DNA of 11,670 nt from Bacteroidota bacterium. Its GTDB lineage: Bacteria > Bacteroidota > Bacteroidia > Bacteroidales > F082. The notes beneath the pieces are model-generated. The model did not search any database. It saw nothing but the letters and a program-made list of their open reading frames with translations, and was not told the DNA's origin. This document shows, in pieces, positions 1 to 7,581 of the stretch. The stretch is from the NCBI GenBank assembly GCA_023396415.1, contig JAEWWJ010000099.1:1-11670 (forward strand), written 5' to 3'. The position numbers and the translations under genes are program-made. Every line of letters begins with the position of its first letter. Within the stretch, counting starts at the first letter, position 1.

Positions 1-4
1 TGGG

Positions 5-50
5 TTTTTGGTCCCGTCGGGCCTCGCCTGTTTACCACACGAGACCAAAA
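5..50. repeat. Inverted repeat downstream of metF, possible terminator
   Basis: The 8-base arm TTTTGGTC (6-13) is exactly complementary to GACCAAAA (43-50), with 29 bases between them. Inside the loop, on the metF sense strand, CTCG and CGAG can pair as a second short helix. The structure lies just past the metF stop codon, so it could end the metH-metF transcript. It is followed on the minus strand by A/C-rich sequence rather than a U-tract, so it is not a textbook intrinsic terminator. The window edge cuts off what lies beyond, and a role for a neighbouring gene cannot be excluded. Confidence 0.4.
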
Positions 51-56
51 GCCACC

Positions 57-1022
57 CTAAAAAACCGCTTTTGCAATTTTCACAATGTTATCGGCACGCC
101 CCATGGTATAAAAATGGATAACAGGCGTATTACTGTTCACCAGTTCTTTGCTTTGCACGATGGCCCATTCAACGCCCACTTCGCGCAGTTGTTTGTTGTC
201 TTTGCATTTGATAAGCTCTTTTACCAAAGGTTCGGGCAGGTCAATGTTGAAAGTTTGTGGCAAGTTGGTCAATTGCGAGAGTGCAGAAATAGGTTTCAGG
301 CCGGGGATAATCGGCACATGGATGTCGGCGGCGCGGCAACGATTCACGAAATCAAAATACTTGCTGTTATCGAAAAACATCTGGGTGATGATGTATTCGG
401 CACCTGCCTCAATCTTTTTCTTTAAAAAATGCAGGTCAGCTTCCAGGTTGGGGGCTTCGATATGTTTTTCGGGATAGCCCGCCACGCCCACGCTGAAGTT
501 GGTGGGAGTGGCATTGAGGAGGTCTTCTTCGAGATAAATCCCTTTGTTGAGGTTGCTGATTTGCTGCACCAAATCCACCGAATGGGTATGTCCGCCGGGT
601 TCGGGTTGAAAGTGTTTCATCGAAGGCTGTGGATCGCCCCGCACCACAAGCAGGTTCTTCACGCCGAGAAAATGAAGGTCAATAAGGGCATTTTCTGTTT
701 CCTCGCGGGTGAAGCCTCCACAAATGATATGCGGCACCACATTCACGCCATAGCGATACATGATGGCCGCTGTGATACCGACAGTGCCGGGGCGTTTGCG
801 GATGATTTTCTTTTCCAACAATCCGTTGGGAAGGGTTTTGTAGGCAAACTCCTCCTGGTGGTAAGTAACATTCACAAAGGCAGGATCGAAATCCATCAAC
901 GGGTCAATGGTATTTTGGATGTTTTCGATGTTTTGACCTTTGAGAGGAGGCAACAGCTCAAACGAAAAAAGGGTATTCTTTGCTGCCGCGATATGATCGG
1001 TTACTTTGAGTATTTGTTTCAT
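57..1022 (-). CDS. metF: Methylenetetrahydrofolate reductase MetF
   Basis: This 321-residue cytosolic FAD enzyme reduces 5,10-methylene-THF to 5-methyl-THF, the methyl donor used by MetH. The length is that of the bacterial catalytic-barrel-only form, without the eukaryotic regulatory domain. Family landmarks are visible in order. FELLPP (21-26) holds the catalytic Glu22 in place of the common FEFFPP. VVRGDP (126-131) holds the flavin-contacting Asp130. The segment FSVGVAGYPEKH (176-187) is typical. IITQMFFD (211-218) holds the folate-binding Gln214. IPGLKPIS (239-246) follows. The ATG at 1022 is preceded by a 10-base gap after the metH stop, so metF is almost certainly translated from the metH transcript and shares its SAM-responsive leader. 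No separate promoter is visible, and no frame damage or missing catalytic residue was seen. The assignment is by recognised motifs, not by alignment. Confidence 0.96.
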   Translation of the reverse strand: MKQILKVTDHIAAAKNTLFSFELLPPLKGQNIENIQNTIDPLMDFDPAFVNVTYHQEEFAYKTLPNGLLEKKIIRKRPGTVGITAAIMYRYGVNVVPHIICGGFTREETENALIDLHFLGVKNLLVVRGDPQPSMKHFQPEPGGHTHSVDLVQQISNLNKGIYLEEDLLNATPTNFSVGVAGYPEKHIEAPNLEADLHFLKKKIEAGAEYIITQMFFDNSKYFDFVNRCRAADIHVPIIPGLKPISALSQLTNLPQTFNIDLPEPLVKELIKCKDNKQLREVGVEWAIVQSKELVNSNTPVIHFYTMGRADNIVKIAKAVF

Positions 1023-1032
1023 GTTTAATGCG

Positions 1033-4000
1033 TTACTTATAGTTAAGCTGTGTGCTGAGTAGTCTTTCCATATCGGCGAGGTCGTGCCTGGTGCGTTGAC
1101 TGTAGTCTATCACTTGATCTTTTCCAATCCTTCCCACATTAAAATATTGTGCATCGGGATGGGCAAAATAGAATCCGCTCACGGCAGCCGGAGGAGTCAT
1201 GGCGAAGTTTTCTGTCAGCTCCACGCCAGTATGTTTTTCGGCTTGAAGCAAGTTGAAAAGCAAGCGTTTCTCTGAGTGTTCAGGACAAGCAGGATAGCCT
1301 GGAGCGGGACGAATGCCTTGGTATTTCTCTGACAACATTTCGGCTGTCGTAAGTTGTTCGTCGGGAGCGTAACCCCAATATTCGCGTCGCACCTTTTCGT
1401 GCAGAAACTCAGCAAAAGCTTCGGCAAACCTATCGGCCAACACCTTCACCATGATGGCGTTATAGTCGTCGTGCTGCGATTCATAATATTTCACCAGCAC
1501 ATGGGCACCATGGCCGGAAGTCACCACAAAAGCACCTAAATAATCTGTGATTCCGGCATCGGAAGGGGCAATAAAATCGGAGAGCGCCAAGTTGGGAACC
1601 CCCTCAGGTTTTTCCTGCTGGTTGCGCAAAAAGGAGAATTTTGTCAACGGCTCGGTTGCTTGTTCATCCTCGAAAAGATACACATCATCGCCCGCTCTCC
1701 TTGCCGGAAACAATCCAATCACTCCTTTTGCCTGAAAAAGCTTTTTCTCAACGATCTCCTTTAATAGCACTTGTGCGTCGTCAAAAACCTTTCTTGCTTC
1801 TTCACCTTTTTCGGGATCATCGAAAATTTGCGGGTATTTGCCGCCAATTCTCCAAGTGTGGAAAAAGAACGTCCAGTCGAAATAAGGCACCAGCTCCTCC
1901 AAAGACTGATCGGCAATAACGGTGATGCCTGTTGCTTTGGGACGATACACCGTTTGGTTGTTGAACAAACCGTTGAAACGGTTGGCCCTGGCCTGGGCGA
2001 GATCAATGTAACGGTCATCAGCATGGCTCTTAAGGTATTTTTTGCGTAGGTTGTCATACCGCTCTTTCACTTTCTGCACATACTCCTCCTTTCGCTCCGG
2101 GCCGGCCATCAATTCGGCAATCACCGAAGTAACTTTGGAGGCATCGCGAACGTGAATCACCGGTTGGGAATACACCGGCTCTATCTTCACTGCAGTGTGC
2201 ACCTCCGAAGTTGTGGCACCACCGATAAGCAGCGGCCAATGCAGGTTCAGGCGTTCCATTTCGGAAGCCACGTGCACCATTTCTTCGAGCGAAGGCGTGA
2301 TCAGACCACTCAGACCGATGATGTCCACCTTTTCTTCAAGGGCCACCTTCAAAATTTTCTCGGTGGGCACCATCACGCCAAGGTCAATTACCTCATAATT
2401 GTTGCATGACAGCACCACACCCACAATGTTTTTGCCGATGTCGTGCACATCACCTTTCACGGTGGCCAGCAACACCTTACCTGCCGAACTGCTTTCGCCC
2501 GTTTTTTCCATTTCGATAAAAGGAAGTAGTACCGCCACGGCTTTTTTCATCACCCTGGCACTTTTCACCACCTGAGGTAGAAACATTTTGCCACTGCCGA
2601 AAAGGTCGCCCACCATGCCCATTCCGTCCATCAACGGACCTTCGATCACGTCGAGTGCACGGGAATAAAGGGGTCGCGCTTCGAGCACATCGGTCTCGAT
2701 AAAATCGATGATTCCTTTTACCAGAGCGTGTTTCAATCGCTCTTGAACAGTGGTTTCGCGCCAAAGGTCAACTTTTTCCTCTTTTCCGTCCTTTTCTTTG
2801 TGGGTTTCGGCATACAGCAGCAACCGTTCGGTGGCATCTTTGCGCCTGTTGAGGACAAGGTCTTCGGCTAAAGTGAGCAGCTCAGGGGGCACTTCGTCGT
2901 ATATCTGTAACATTCCTGGATTCACGATCCCCATGTCCATTCCCGCCTTGATGGCGTGGTAAAGAAAAACCGAGTGGATGGCTTCGCGAACGGTATCGTT
3001 GCCACGGAAAGAAAAAGACAGATTACTCACCCCGCCGCTGATCTTAGCATACGGAAGGTTGGCTTTGATCCAGCGCGTGGCCTCGAGATAATCCACTGCA
3101 TAGTTGTTGTGCTCCTCAATTCCGGTGCCTATGGCCAGGATATTGGGATCGAAGATGATGTCTTCTGGTGGAAAATCCAATTCTTTTGTAAGGATAGTGT
3201 ACGCTCTTTGACAAATTTCAATTTTTCGGTCGAAGCCCGCCGCCTGACCTTGTTCATCAAAGGCCATCACCACCACGGCAGCGCCATAGTTGCGCACGGT
3301 TTGGGCTTGCTGTCGAAACTGCTCCTCCCCTTCTTTGAGGCTGATGGAATTGACCACCGCCTTGCCCTGCAAGCACTTCAGGCCGGCTTCGAGCACCTCC
3401 CATTTGGAGGAGTCAACCATTACCGGAAGGCGGGCAATCTCAGGTTCAGACATCATGATGTGCAAAAAGCGAGTCATTTCCTGCTTGGCATCCAGCATGG
3501 CATCATCCATGTTCACGTCAATCATTTGTGCGCCACCCTCTACTTGGTTGCGGGCCACGCTGAGGGCTTCTTCGTATTTTTTCTCTCTGATGAGACGGGC
3601 AAAACGGATGGAACCACTCACGTTGGTGCGTTCGCCGATGTTCACGAAGTTACTCTCGCGATTCACCCTCAGGGGCTCGAGACCCGAAAAGACCGTTTGT
3701 GGTTTTTTCACAGGGATGACGCGGGGTTGGGCTTGTTCGGCAAGTTTTACAAAGGCATGGATATGCTCGGGTGTGGTGCCGCAGCAGCCGCCCACGATAT
3801 TCACAAAATCATGCGCAATGAAATCGTGGATATGACCTGCCATGATCTCCGGTGTTTCGTCGTACTCTCCCAGCTCGTTGGGCAAACCCGCGTTGGGATA
3901 GGCACTCACCGGCAAAGCGGCTTTTTGCGCCAAAGTTTGGATGTAAGGCCGCATTTCTTTGGCTCCAAGGGCGCAATTGAGGCCGATGCTCAACAAATCG

Positions 4001-4713
4001 AGATGGGTGAGTGAGGTTAAAAAGGCTTCAACGGTTTGTCCCGAAAGGGTGCGCCCACTGGCATCGGTGATGGTTCCTGAAACCATCACAGGAATTTTTC
4101 GCCCTTGTTCCTGCTGCAGTTGTAGTATAGCAAAAAGGGCTGCTTTAGCATTCAAGGTGTCGAAAATCGTTTCAACCAGCAGGATTTCAGCACCGCCTTC
4201 GATCAAAGCTTGGGCTTGTTCGTGGTAGTTGAACACCAAATCGTCATAAGAAACAGCCCTAAACCCCGGATCGTTCACATCGGGCGACATGGAAGCGGTT
4301 TTGTTGGTGGGACCCATGGCACCGGCCACATAGCGCGGCTTTTCGGGGTTGCGCAAGGTGTATGCATCGGCGGCCTGACGGGCAAGTCGGGCGGCAGCCA
4401 AATTGATGGCATACACCTGATCTTCCAATCCATAATCGGATTGTGAAATGCGCGTGCCATTGAAGGTATTGGTTTCAATGATGTCGGCACCGGCCTCCAA
4501 ATATTGACGATGAATCTCCAGGATGATCTCCGGCTGGGTGAGGCACAGCAGGTCGTTGTTGCCTCTCAGGTCAGAGGGATGATCGGCAAAAAGGGTTCCC
4601 CGATAATCGGTTTCCGTCAAGCGGTAGCGTTGAATCATCGTGCCCATAGCACCGTCCAACACCAGAATTCTATTCTTTAACAGTTCCTTTACAGGAATTT
4701 TATAATGCTCCAT
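1033..4713 (-). CDS. metH: Cobalamin-dependent methionine synthase MetH
   Basis: This 1226-residue cytosolic enzyme transfers the methyl group of 5-methyl-THF through cobalamin to homocysteine, giving methionine. It has the full four-module family architecture. The homocysteine domain (about 10-330) shows VLDGAMGTMIQRY (18-30) and the zinc ligands Cys247, Cys310 and Cys311. The pterin domain (about 355-620) starts at FVNIGERTNVSGS (356-368). The B12 cap and Rossmann domains (about 655-870) carry GDVHDIG with the cobalt-ligating His757 and the GLSGLITPS loop (800-808). The SAM-binding reactivation domain (about 930-1226) includes RPAPGYPACPEH (1135-1146). I chose ATG 4713 because the protein aligns from MEHYKIPVKELL; the frame stays open to 4776, but that extension crosses a leader hairpin and looks non-coding. 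The presence of the activation domain implies a flavodoxin/reductase partner elsewhere. It is first in an operon with metF and lies behind a SAM-I riboswitch. Confidence 0.97.
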   Translation of the reverse strand: MEHYKIPVKELLKNRILVLDGAMGTMIQRYRLTETDYRGTLFADHPSDLRGNNDLLCLTQPEIILEIHRQYLEAGADIIETNTFNGTRISQSDYGLEDQVYAINLAAARLARQAADAYTLRNPEKPRYVAGAMGPTNKTASMSPDVNDPGFRAVSYDDLVFNYHEQAQALIEGGAEILLVETIFDTLNAKAALFAILQLQQEQGRKIPVMVSGTITDASGRTLSGQTVEAFLTSLTHLDLLSIGLNCALGAKEMRPYIQTLAQKAALPVSAYPNAGLPNELGEYDETPEIMAGHIHDFIAHDFVNIVGGCCGTTPEHIHAFVKLAEQAQPRVIPVKKPQTVFSGLEPLRVNRESNFVNIGERTNVSGSIRFARLIREKKYEEALSVARNQVEGGAQMIDVNMDDAMLDAKQEMTRFLHIMMSEPEIARLPVMVDSSKWEVLEAGLKCLQGKAVVNSISLKEGEEQFRQQAQTVRNYGAAVVVMAFDEQGQAAGFDRKIEICQRAYTILTKELDFPPEDIIFDPNILAIGTGIEEHNNYAVDYLEATRWIKANLPYAKISGGVSNLSFSFRGNDTVREAIHSVFLYHAIKAGMDMGIVNPGMLQIYDEVPPELLTLAEDLVLNRRKDATERLLLYAETHKEKDGKEEKVDLWRETTVQERLKHALVKGIIDFIETDVLEARPLYSRALDVIEGPLMDGMGMVGDLFGSGKMFLPQVVKSARVMKKAVAVLLPFIEMEKTGESSSAGKVLLATVKGDVHDIGKNIVGVVLSCNNYEVIDLGVMVPTEKILKVALEEKVDIIGLSGLITPSLEEMVHVASEMERLNLHWPLLIGGATTSEVHTAVKIEPVYSQPVIHVRDASKVTSVIAELMAGPERKEEYVQKVKERYDNLRKKYLKSHADDRYIDLAQARANRFNGLFNNQTVYRPKATGITVIADQSLEELVPYFDWTFFFHTWRIGGKYPQIFDDPEKGEEARKVFDDAQVLLKEIVEKKLFQAKGVIGLFPARRAGDDVYLFEDEQATEPLTKFSFLRNQQEKPEGVPNLALSDFIAPSDAGITDYLGAFVVTSGHGAHVLVKYYESQHDDYNAIMVKVLADRFAEAFAEFLHEKVRREYWGYAPDEQLTTAEMLSEKYQGIRPAPGYPACPEHSEKRLLFNLLQAEKHTGVELTENFAMTPPAAVSGFYFAHPDAQYFNVGRIGKDQVIDYSQRTRHDLADMERLLSTQLNYK

Positions 4714-4752
4714 AAGATTTGAAATTAAACAAAAAGCTCCTCTAAGTGAAAA

Positions 4753-4769
4753 TCCTAACTGTCTTAGGA
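4753..4769 (-). promoter_or_regulatory. Leader hairpin between SAM riboswitch and metH
   Basis: On the minus strand TCCTAA and TTAGGA form a perfect 6-bp stem with a 5-base loop, followed by TTTTCAC. It lies 59 bases downstream of the aptamer and about 40 bases before the metH ATG. One arm (CTAAG) can alternatively pair with CTTAG a little further downstream, so two exclusive folds are possible. It may be part of the expression platform that couples SAM binding to metH output. The U-run is too short for a confident terminator call and the role is inferred from position. Confidence 0.35.
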
Positions 4770-4827
4770 CAAGCACATTCGTTGGTACCGATTAAAATAA
4801 AACGCTTTTTGCATGGTTAACACATTT

Positions 4828-4934
4828 AATTTATAATCTCCCGGCAAGCCGGGATTAGGTCTTAGCACCACTCCCCGCCGGGAAGGTTGCTAGAGCTTCG
4901 TTGAGCCTATTCTCTCCGCTCTTCTTTATAAATC
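4828..4934 (-). ncRNA. SAM-I (S-box) riboswitch upstream of metH
   Basis: Read on the minus strand, this about 107-nt leader folds as the four-way SAM-I aptamer. P1 is GATTTATAA (4934-4926) with TTATAAATT (4836-4828). The J1/2 segment reads AAGAGCGGAGAGA, the P2 apical half GGCTC-AACGAA-GCTC, then the hallmark GCAACC (4890-4885). P3 is CTTCCC/GGGGAG with a 3-base loop. The second hallmark GGTGCTAA (4869-4862) follows, and P4 is TCCCGG/CCGGGA (4854-4839). Against the classic S-box sequence, the P2 GGG/CCC is GAG/CTC, and the pseudoknot UGG/CCA appears as UAG (4909-4907) with CUA (4865-4863); both changes keep pairing. The class binds S-adenosylmethionine and usually turns genes off at high SAM. 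Its position before metH-metF fits feedback control of methionine synthesis. Whether it acts on transcription or translation is not clear from the sequence. Confidence 0.92.
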
Positions 4935-4974
4935 AACGGCCTTTTTTAAGGAAGGACAATTGATATACGCGCCA

Positions 4975-4982
4975 CAAAACTA
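4975..4982 (-). promoter_or_regulatory. Putative Bacteroidota -7 element for metH-metF
   Basis: On the minus strand TAGTTTTG matches the TAnnTTTG element used by the main sigma factor of this phylum. It lies 40 bases upstream of the riboswitch P1 helix, so transcription would start a few bases before the aptamer. No clear TTTG -33 element was seen in the A-rich sequence upstream of it. Confidence 0.6.
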
Positions 4983-5182
4983 CATTTTTTTTTGACATTT
5001 CGACTTTTTTAGGGTTTTCAATGCCTTTTAAAGCGCATTTAAACTACAATAAACTCATTTATAATCTTTTAAGTTTGATTTTAATCTTTTTTACCAAAGT
5101 TTTTTAGTCACTATGCCAACATTTACGACCGGGGATTGTTTGATTCTATACCGATGAAAACCGATTGTGTATAAAATATCCG

Positions 5183-5190
5183 TACTTTTG
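5183..5190 (+). promoter_or_regulatory. Putative -7 promoter element for ahcY
   Basis: TACTTTTG fits the TAnnTTTG consensus and ends 25 bases before the ahcY ATG at 5216. An ATTG at 5164-5167 could be a poor -33 element, but its spacing is shorter than usual. The promoter lies inside the only possible upstream extension of the ahcY frame, which supports the ATG start. The leader is too short to hold a riboswitch, so ahcY is not under the SAM-I control seen for metH. Confidence 0.65.
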
Positions 5191-5215
5191 CAACCCCTTA
5201 AAAATAAGTAATATT

Positions 5216-6643
5216 ATGAGTCAAACTCTTGTTGAAAACACGCTTCAGTACAAAGTGGCCGACATCCGCCTTGCCGACTGGGGACGAAAAGAAATAGAAA
5301 TTGCCGAAAAAGAAATGCCCGGTTTGATGTCGTTGCGCGCTAAATATGGCGCAGAGCAACCCCTTAGAGGTGCGCGCATTTCAGGCTCGTTGCACATGAC
5401 CATCCAAACGGCTGTGTTGATGGAAACACTCGTTTTCTTAGGCGCCGAAGTGCGTTGGGCCAGCTGTAACATTTTCTCTACACAGGATCATGCCGCTGCT
5501 GCTATGGCCGCTGCCGGTATTCCCGTTTTTGCCTGGAAAGGCGAAACCCTCGAAGAATATTGGTGGTGTACCAAGCAAGCCCTCACCTTTGAAAATGGAA
5601 ACGGCCCTCACCTGATCGTTGATGATGGAGGCGATGCCACCATGATGATCCACAAAGGATTTGAGATCGAAAAAAATCCAACATTGCTTTCTGCCGCCAC
5701 CGACAACGCGGAAGAAGCTGCCCTGATGAAAATACTGTCCGATACCTATACCGAAGATGTGCACCATTGGCACCGCACCGTTGAAAGCTGGTCGGGCGTT
5801 TCGGAAGAAACCACCACCGGCGTGCACCGCTTGTATCAGATGAAAGAAAGCGGTCAGTTGTTGGTTCCGGCCATCAACGTGAACGACTCGGTCACCAAAT
5901 CGAAGTTCGACAACCTCTACGGCTGCCGCGAATCATTGGCCGATGGCATCAAACGCGCCACTGATGTGATGTTGGCCGGAAAAGTATGTGTCGTTTTGGG
6001 CTATGGCGACGTGGGCAAAGGTTCAGCCAAATCCTTGCGTGCCTATGGTGCCCGCGTGCTGATCACCGAAATTGATCCCATCTGTGCCCTTCAGGCTGCC
6101 ATGGAAGGTTTTGAAGTAACAACCCTCGAAGAGGCCCTTCCCATTGGAAATATTTATGTTACCGCCACCGGCAACAAAGATGTGATCACCTTTGAGCAGA
6201 TGCAACAGATGAAAGACCAAAGCATCGTGTGCAACATCGGCCATTTTGACAATGAAATTCAAGTGAGTCGCTTAGACAAAGCCAAAGATGTGACGAAAAT
6301 CACCATCAAACCTCAGGTGGACAAATACACCTTCCCTAAAGGAAATTCCATTTTCCTTTTGGCTGAAGGCCGACTTGTCAACCTTGGATGCGCCACCGGA
6401 CACCCCAGCTTTGTGATGAGCAACTCCTTCACCAACCAAACATTGGCCCAACTCGACCTCTGGAAAAATCGCGGCAAATATCCCGTTGATGTTTATCGCC
6501 TGCCCAAGTACCTCGACGAAGAAGTGGCCCGTTTGCACCTCGAACAAGTGGGTGTTAAACTCACCAAACTCACGAAACAACAATCCGATTATATCGGAAT
6601 ACCTGTTGAAGGACCTTATAAACCAGATCATTACAGGTACTAA
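5216..6643 (+). CDS. ahcY: S-adenosylhomocysteine hydrolase AhcY
   Basis: This 475-residue cytosolic NAD-dependent enzyme splits S-adenosylhomocysteine reversibly into adenosine and homocysteine, removing the product inhibitor of methyltransferases and feeding homocysteine to MetH. Landmarks in order are HMTIQTAVL (60-68), SCNIFSTQDHAAAA (83-96), DDGGD (136-140), TTTGVHRL (199-206) and NVNDSVTKSKFDN (221-233) with the active-site Lys230. The NAD Rossmann loop is GYGDVGKG (262-269), followed by GHPSFVMS (396-403) and the C-terminal KPDHYRY tail that reaches into the partner subunit's cofactor site. The roughly 40-residue insert around 150-190 marks the longer bacterial/plant type. ATG 5216 was chosen over an upstream TTG at 5165 because the extension overlaps the promoter element and MSQTLVENTLQYKV is a natural N-terminus. 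It is transcribed alone, divergently from metH-metF, and ends at a strong terminator. Confidence 0.97.
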   Translation: MSQTLVENTLQYKVADIRLADWGRKEIEIAEKEMPGLMSLRAKYGAEQPLRGARISGSLHMTIQTAVLMETLVFLGAEVRWASCNIFSTQDHAAAAMAAAGIPVFAWKGETLEEYWWCTKQALTFENGNGPHLIVDDGGDATMMIHKGFEIEKNPTLLSAATDNAEEAALMKILSDTYTEDVHHWHRTVESWSGVSEETTTGVHRLYQMKESGQLLVPAINVNDSVTKSKFDNLYGCRESLADGIKRATDVMLAGKVCVVLGYGDVGKGSAKSLRAYGARVLITEIDPICALQAAMEGFEVTTLEEALPIGNIYVTATGNKDVITFEQMQQMKDQSIVCNIGHFDNEIQVSRLDKAKDVTKITIKPQVDKYTFPKGNSIFLLAEGRLVNLGCATGHPSFVMSNSFTNQTLAQLDLWKNRGKYPVDVYRLPKYLDEEVARLHLEQVGVKLTKLTKQQSDYIGIPVEGPYKPDHYRY

Positions 6644-6664
6644 ATCTCAACAGTGAAGCAGATC

Positions 6665-6702
6665 AAAAAGCAGGCTTGTGAAAACAAGACCTGCTTTTTT
6701 TT
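6665..6702 (+). terminator. Intrinsic terminator of ahcY
   Basis: The sequence AAAAAGCAGG-CTTGT pairs with ACAAG-A-CCTGCTTTTT around a GAAA loop, with one unpaired A in the 3' arm, and runs straight into eight T residues. It begins 21 bases after the ahcY stop codon. It is the clearest rho-independent terminator in the window and shows that ahcY is a single-gene transcript. Confidence 0.9.
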
Positions 6703-6719
6703 GTGTAGTTGTTTAGTTG

Positions 6720-6856
6720 TTCGGAGTTCGAGGTTCGGAGCTAATCACTCAAGTCGCTAGGTTCGCCCAATCGCTCAGTCGTTCAGTCAATCAGTTACTT
6801 GGTATAAGCCGTCGGATGGTTAGAAGTTTAAAGGCTAAGATGAAAAGGCAAAAGGC
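6720..6856. repeat. Degenerate short direct repeats
   Basis: TTCGGAG occurs at 6720-6726 and 6734-6740 with TTCGAGG between them. Three back-to-back 8-mers, TCGCTCAG, TCGTTCAG and TCAATCAG, fill 6771-6794. AAAAGGC is duplicated at 6843-6849 and 6850-6856. The units differ from each other and show no palindromes or regular spacers. The rest of 6703-7051 holds no gene that I can recognise; the only small open frame (6921-7004, 27 codons) resembles nothing known to me. The stretch reads as slippage-prone intergenic filler leading into the damaged RhuM locus. Confidence 0.55.
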
Positions 6857-7051
6857 AAAAAAACAAAAAGCCTGACGGAGAAGGTGGATAGTTGAAACTT
6901 TGATACCTTAGCAGCAAATTATGACAATGAATAAGTTGAATTTAGGTTATTTACAAATTGGATATATAGGGGGATTTTGTAGATGGACAAAATTTGGGTA
7001 TTAGTTTAAAAGGCAACGAAATCAGGGATCATTTGATGCAAAAACACAAAA

Positions 7052-7432
7052 ATGAAAAACGTAATCATTTTATATCGCCCTGATGAACTTGCCGAACACA
7101 TTGAGGTAAGGCTTGAAGATCTAAACGTATGGCTTTCGCAGCAACAAATGGCAACGCTCTTTAACCAAACTAAGCAGAATATTAGTTTACACATAAACAA
7201 TTGCTTAAAAGAAGATGAGCTTAAAAAAATGGCAACCGTCTCAGGAATCCTTGACAGTTCAAAAAGAGGGAAACAGAACCGAAAAACGAAAAATAGAATT
7301 CTACAATCTCGATGTTATTATCTCGGTGGTGGCTACCGTGTAAAATCTAAGCAAGGCACACAATTTCGAATTTGGGCAAAAAGTGGTTTGCATTTTCAAA
7401 ACTTGAGAAAGCCTCGGTACAAAATATTATGA
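7052..7432 (+). pseudogene. RhuM-family protein, frameshifted and truncated
   Basis: The reading frame opens with MKNVIILYRPDELAEHIEVR and WLSQQQMATLFNQTKQNIS, the N-terminal signature of the RhuM ('virulence protein RhuM') family, which looks like a helix-turn-helix. Around 7241 the family sequence jumps to the +1 frame, where it continues as ESLTVQKEG and KIEFYNLDVIISV. Near 7326 it returns to the original frame as GYRVKSKQGTQFRIWA. One extra base at the first point and two at the second restore the frame overall, which is why a 126-codon frame stays open although about 28 residues are scrambled. After RIWA (about 7378) the family match stops; intact members are far longer. RhuM genes are common in accessory islands and next to restriction-modification loci, and their biochemical role is unclear. 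I see no working gene here, only a remnant. Confidence 0.8.
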
Positions 7433-7451
7433 ACTCAATTTTAGAACTGAT

Positions 7452-7523
7452 ATGAGAGGGTGCCTGTATATTTTAAAATGTTCTGATGGCAGCTATGATT
7501 ATTTTTTGGCATCAAGTCGTTAA
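7452..7523 (+). pseudogene. N-terminal stub of a GIY-YIG nuclease
   Basis: This 23-codon frame reads MRGCLYILKCSDGSYDYFLASSR before a stop codon, here quoted only as a short peptide: LYILKCSDGSY is the start of the small UPF0213-type GIY-YIG proteins, normally followed by YTGST and about 60 more residues. Here the match breaks right after SDGSY and the frame closes, so the catalytic arginine and glutamate are missing and no activity is possible. It lies immediately after the truncated RhuM remnant, suggesting that the intervening parts of both genes were deleted or overwritten. The family match rests on 11-14 residues only. Confidence 0.6.
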
Positions 7524-7581
7524 ATAAACTTTTTAAACAATTGATTTATAAACAGATCATTCATTCAAAACCCACATACTA

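Noticed and set aside
1..56. tRNA or other structured RNA at the left edge
   Set aside because: The inverted repeat has no cloverleaf, anticodon arm or CCA-end pattern and is cut by the window edge.
2956..4014. Long plus-strand open frame of 352 codons opposite metH
   Set aside because: It is a mirror frame of the metH coding strand; the protein is rich in His/Gly/Phe without any known domain, while metH on the other strand has complete motifs.
4714..4776. Upstream extension of metH to a GTG at 4776
   Set aside because: The extra 21 residues match nothing in MetH, cross a leader hairpin, and the family N-terminus fits ATG 4713.
4935..5215. Possible SAH or SAM riboswitch on the plus strand before ahcY
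   Set aside because: The sequence is T/A-rich, has none of the conserved aptamer cores, and the promoter element lies only 25 bases before the start codon.
6771..6794. CRISPR-like short repeats
   Set aside because: The units are 8 bases long, degenerate and directly adjacent with no spacers.
6921..7004. Small open frame of 27 codons
   Set aside because: The peptide has no recognisable family, no promoter and no conserved neighbour; chance is the simplest explanation.
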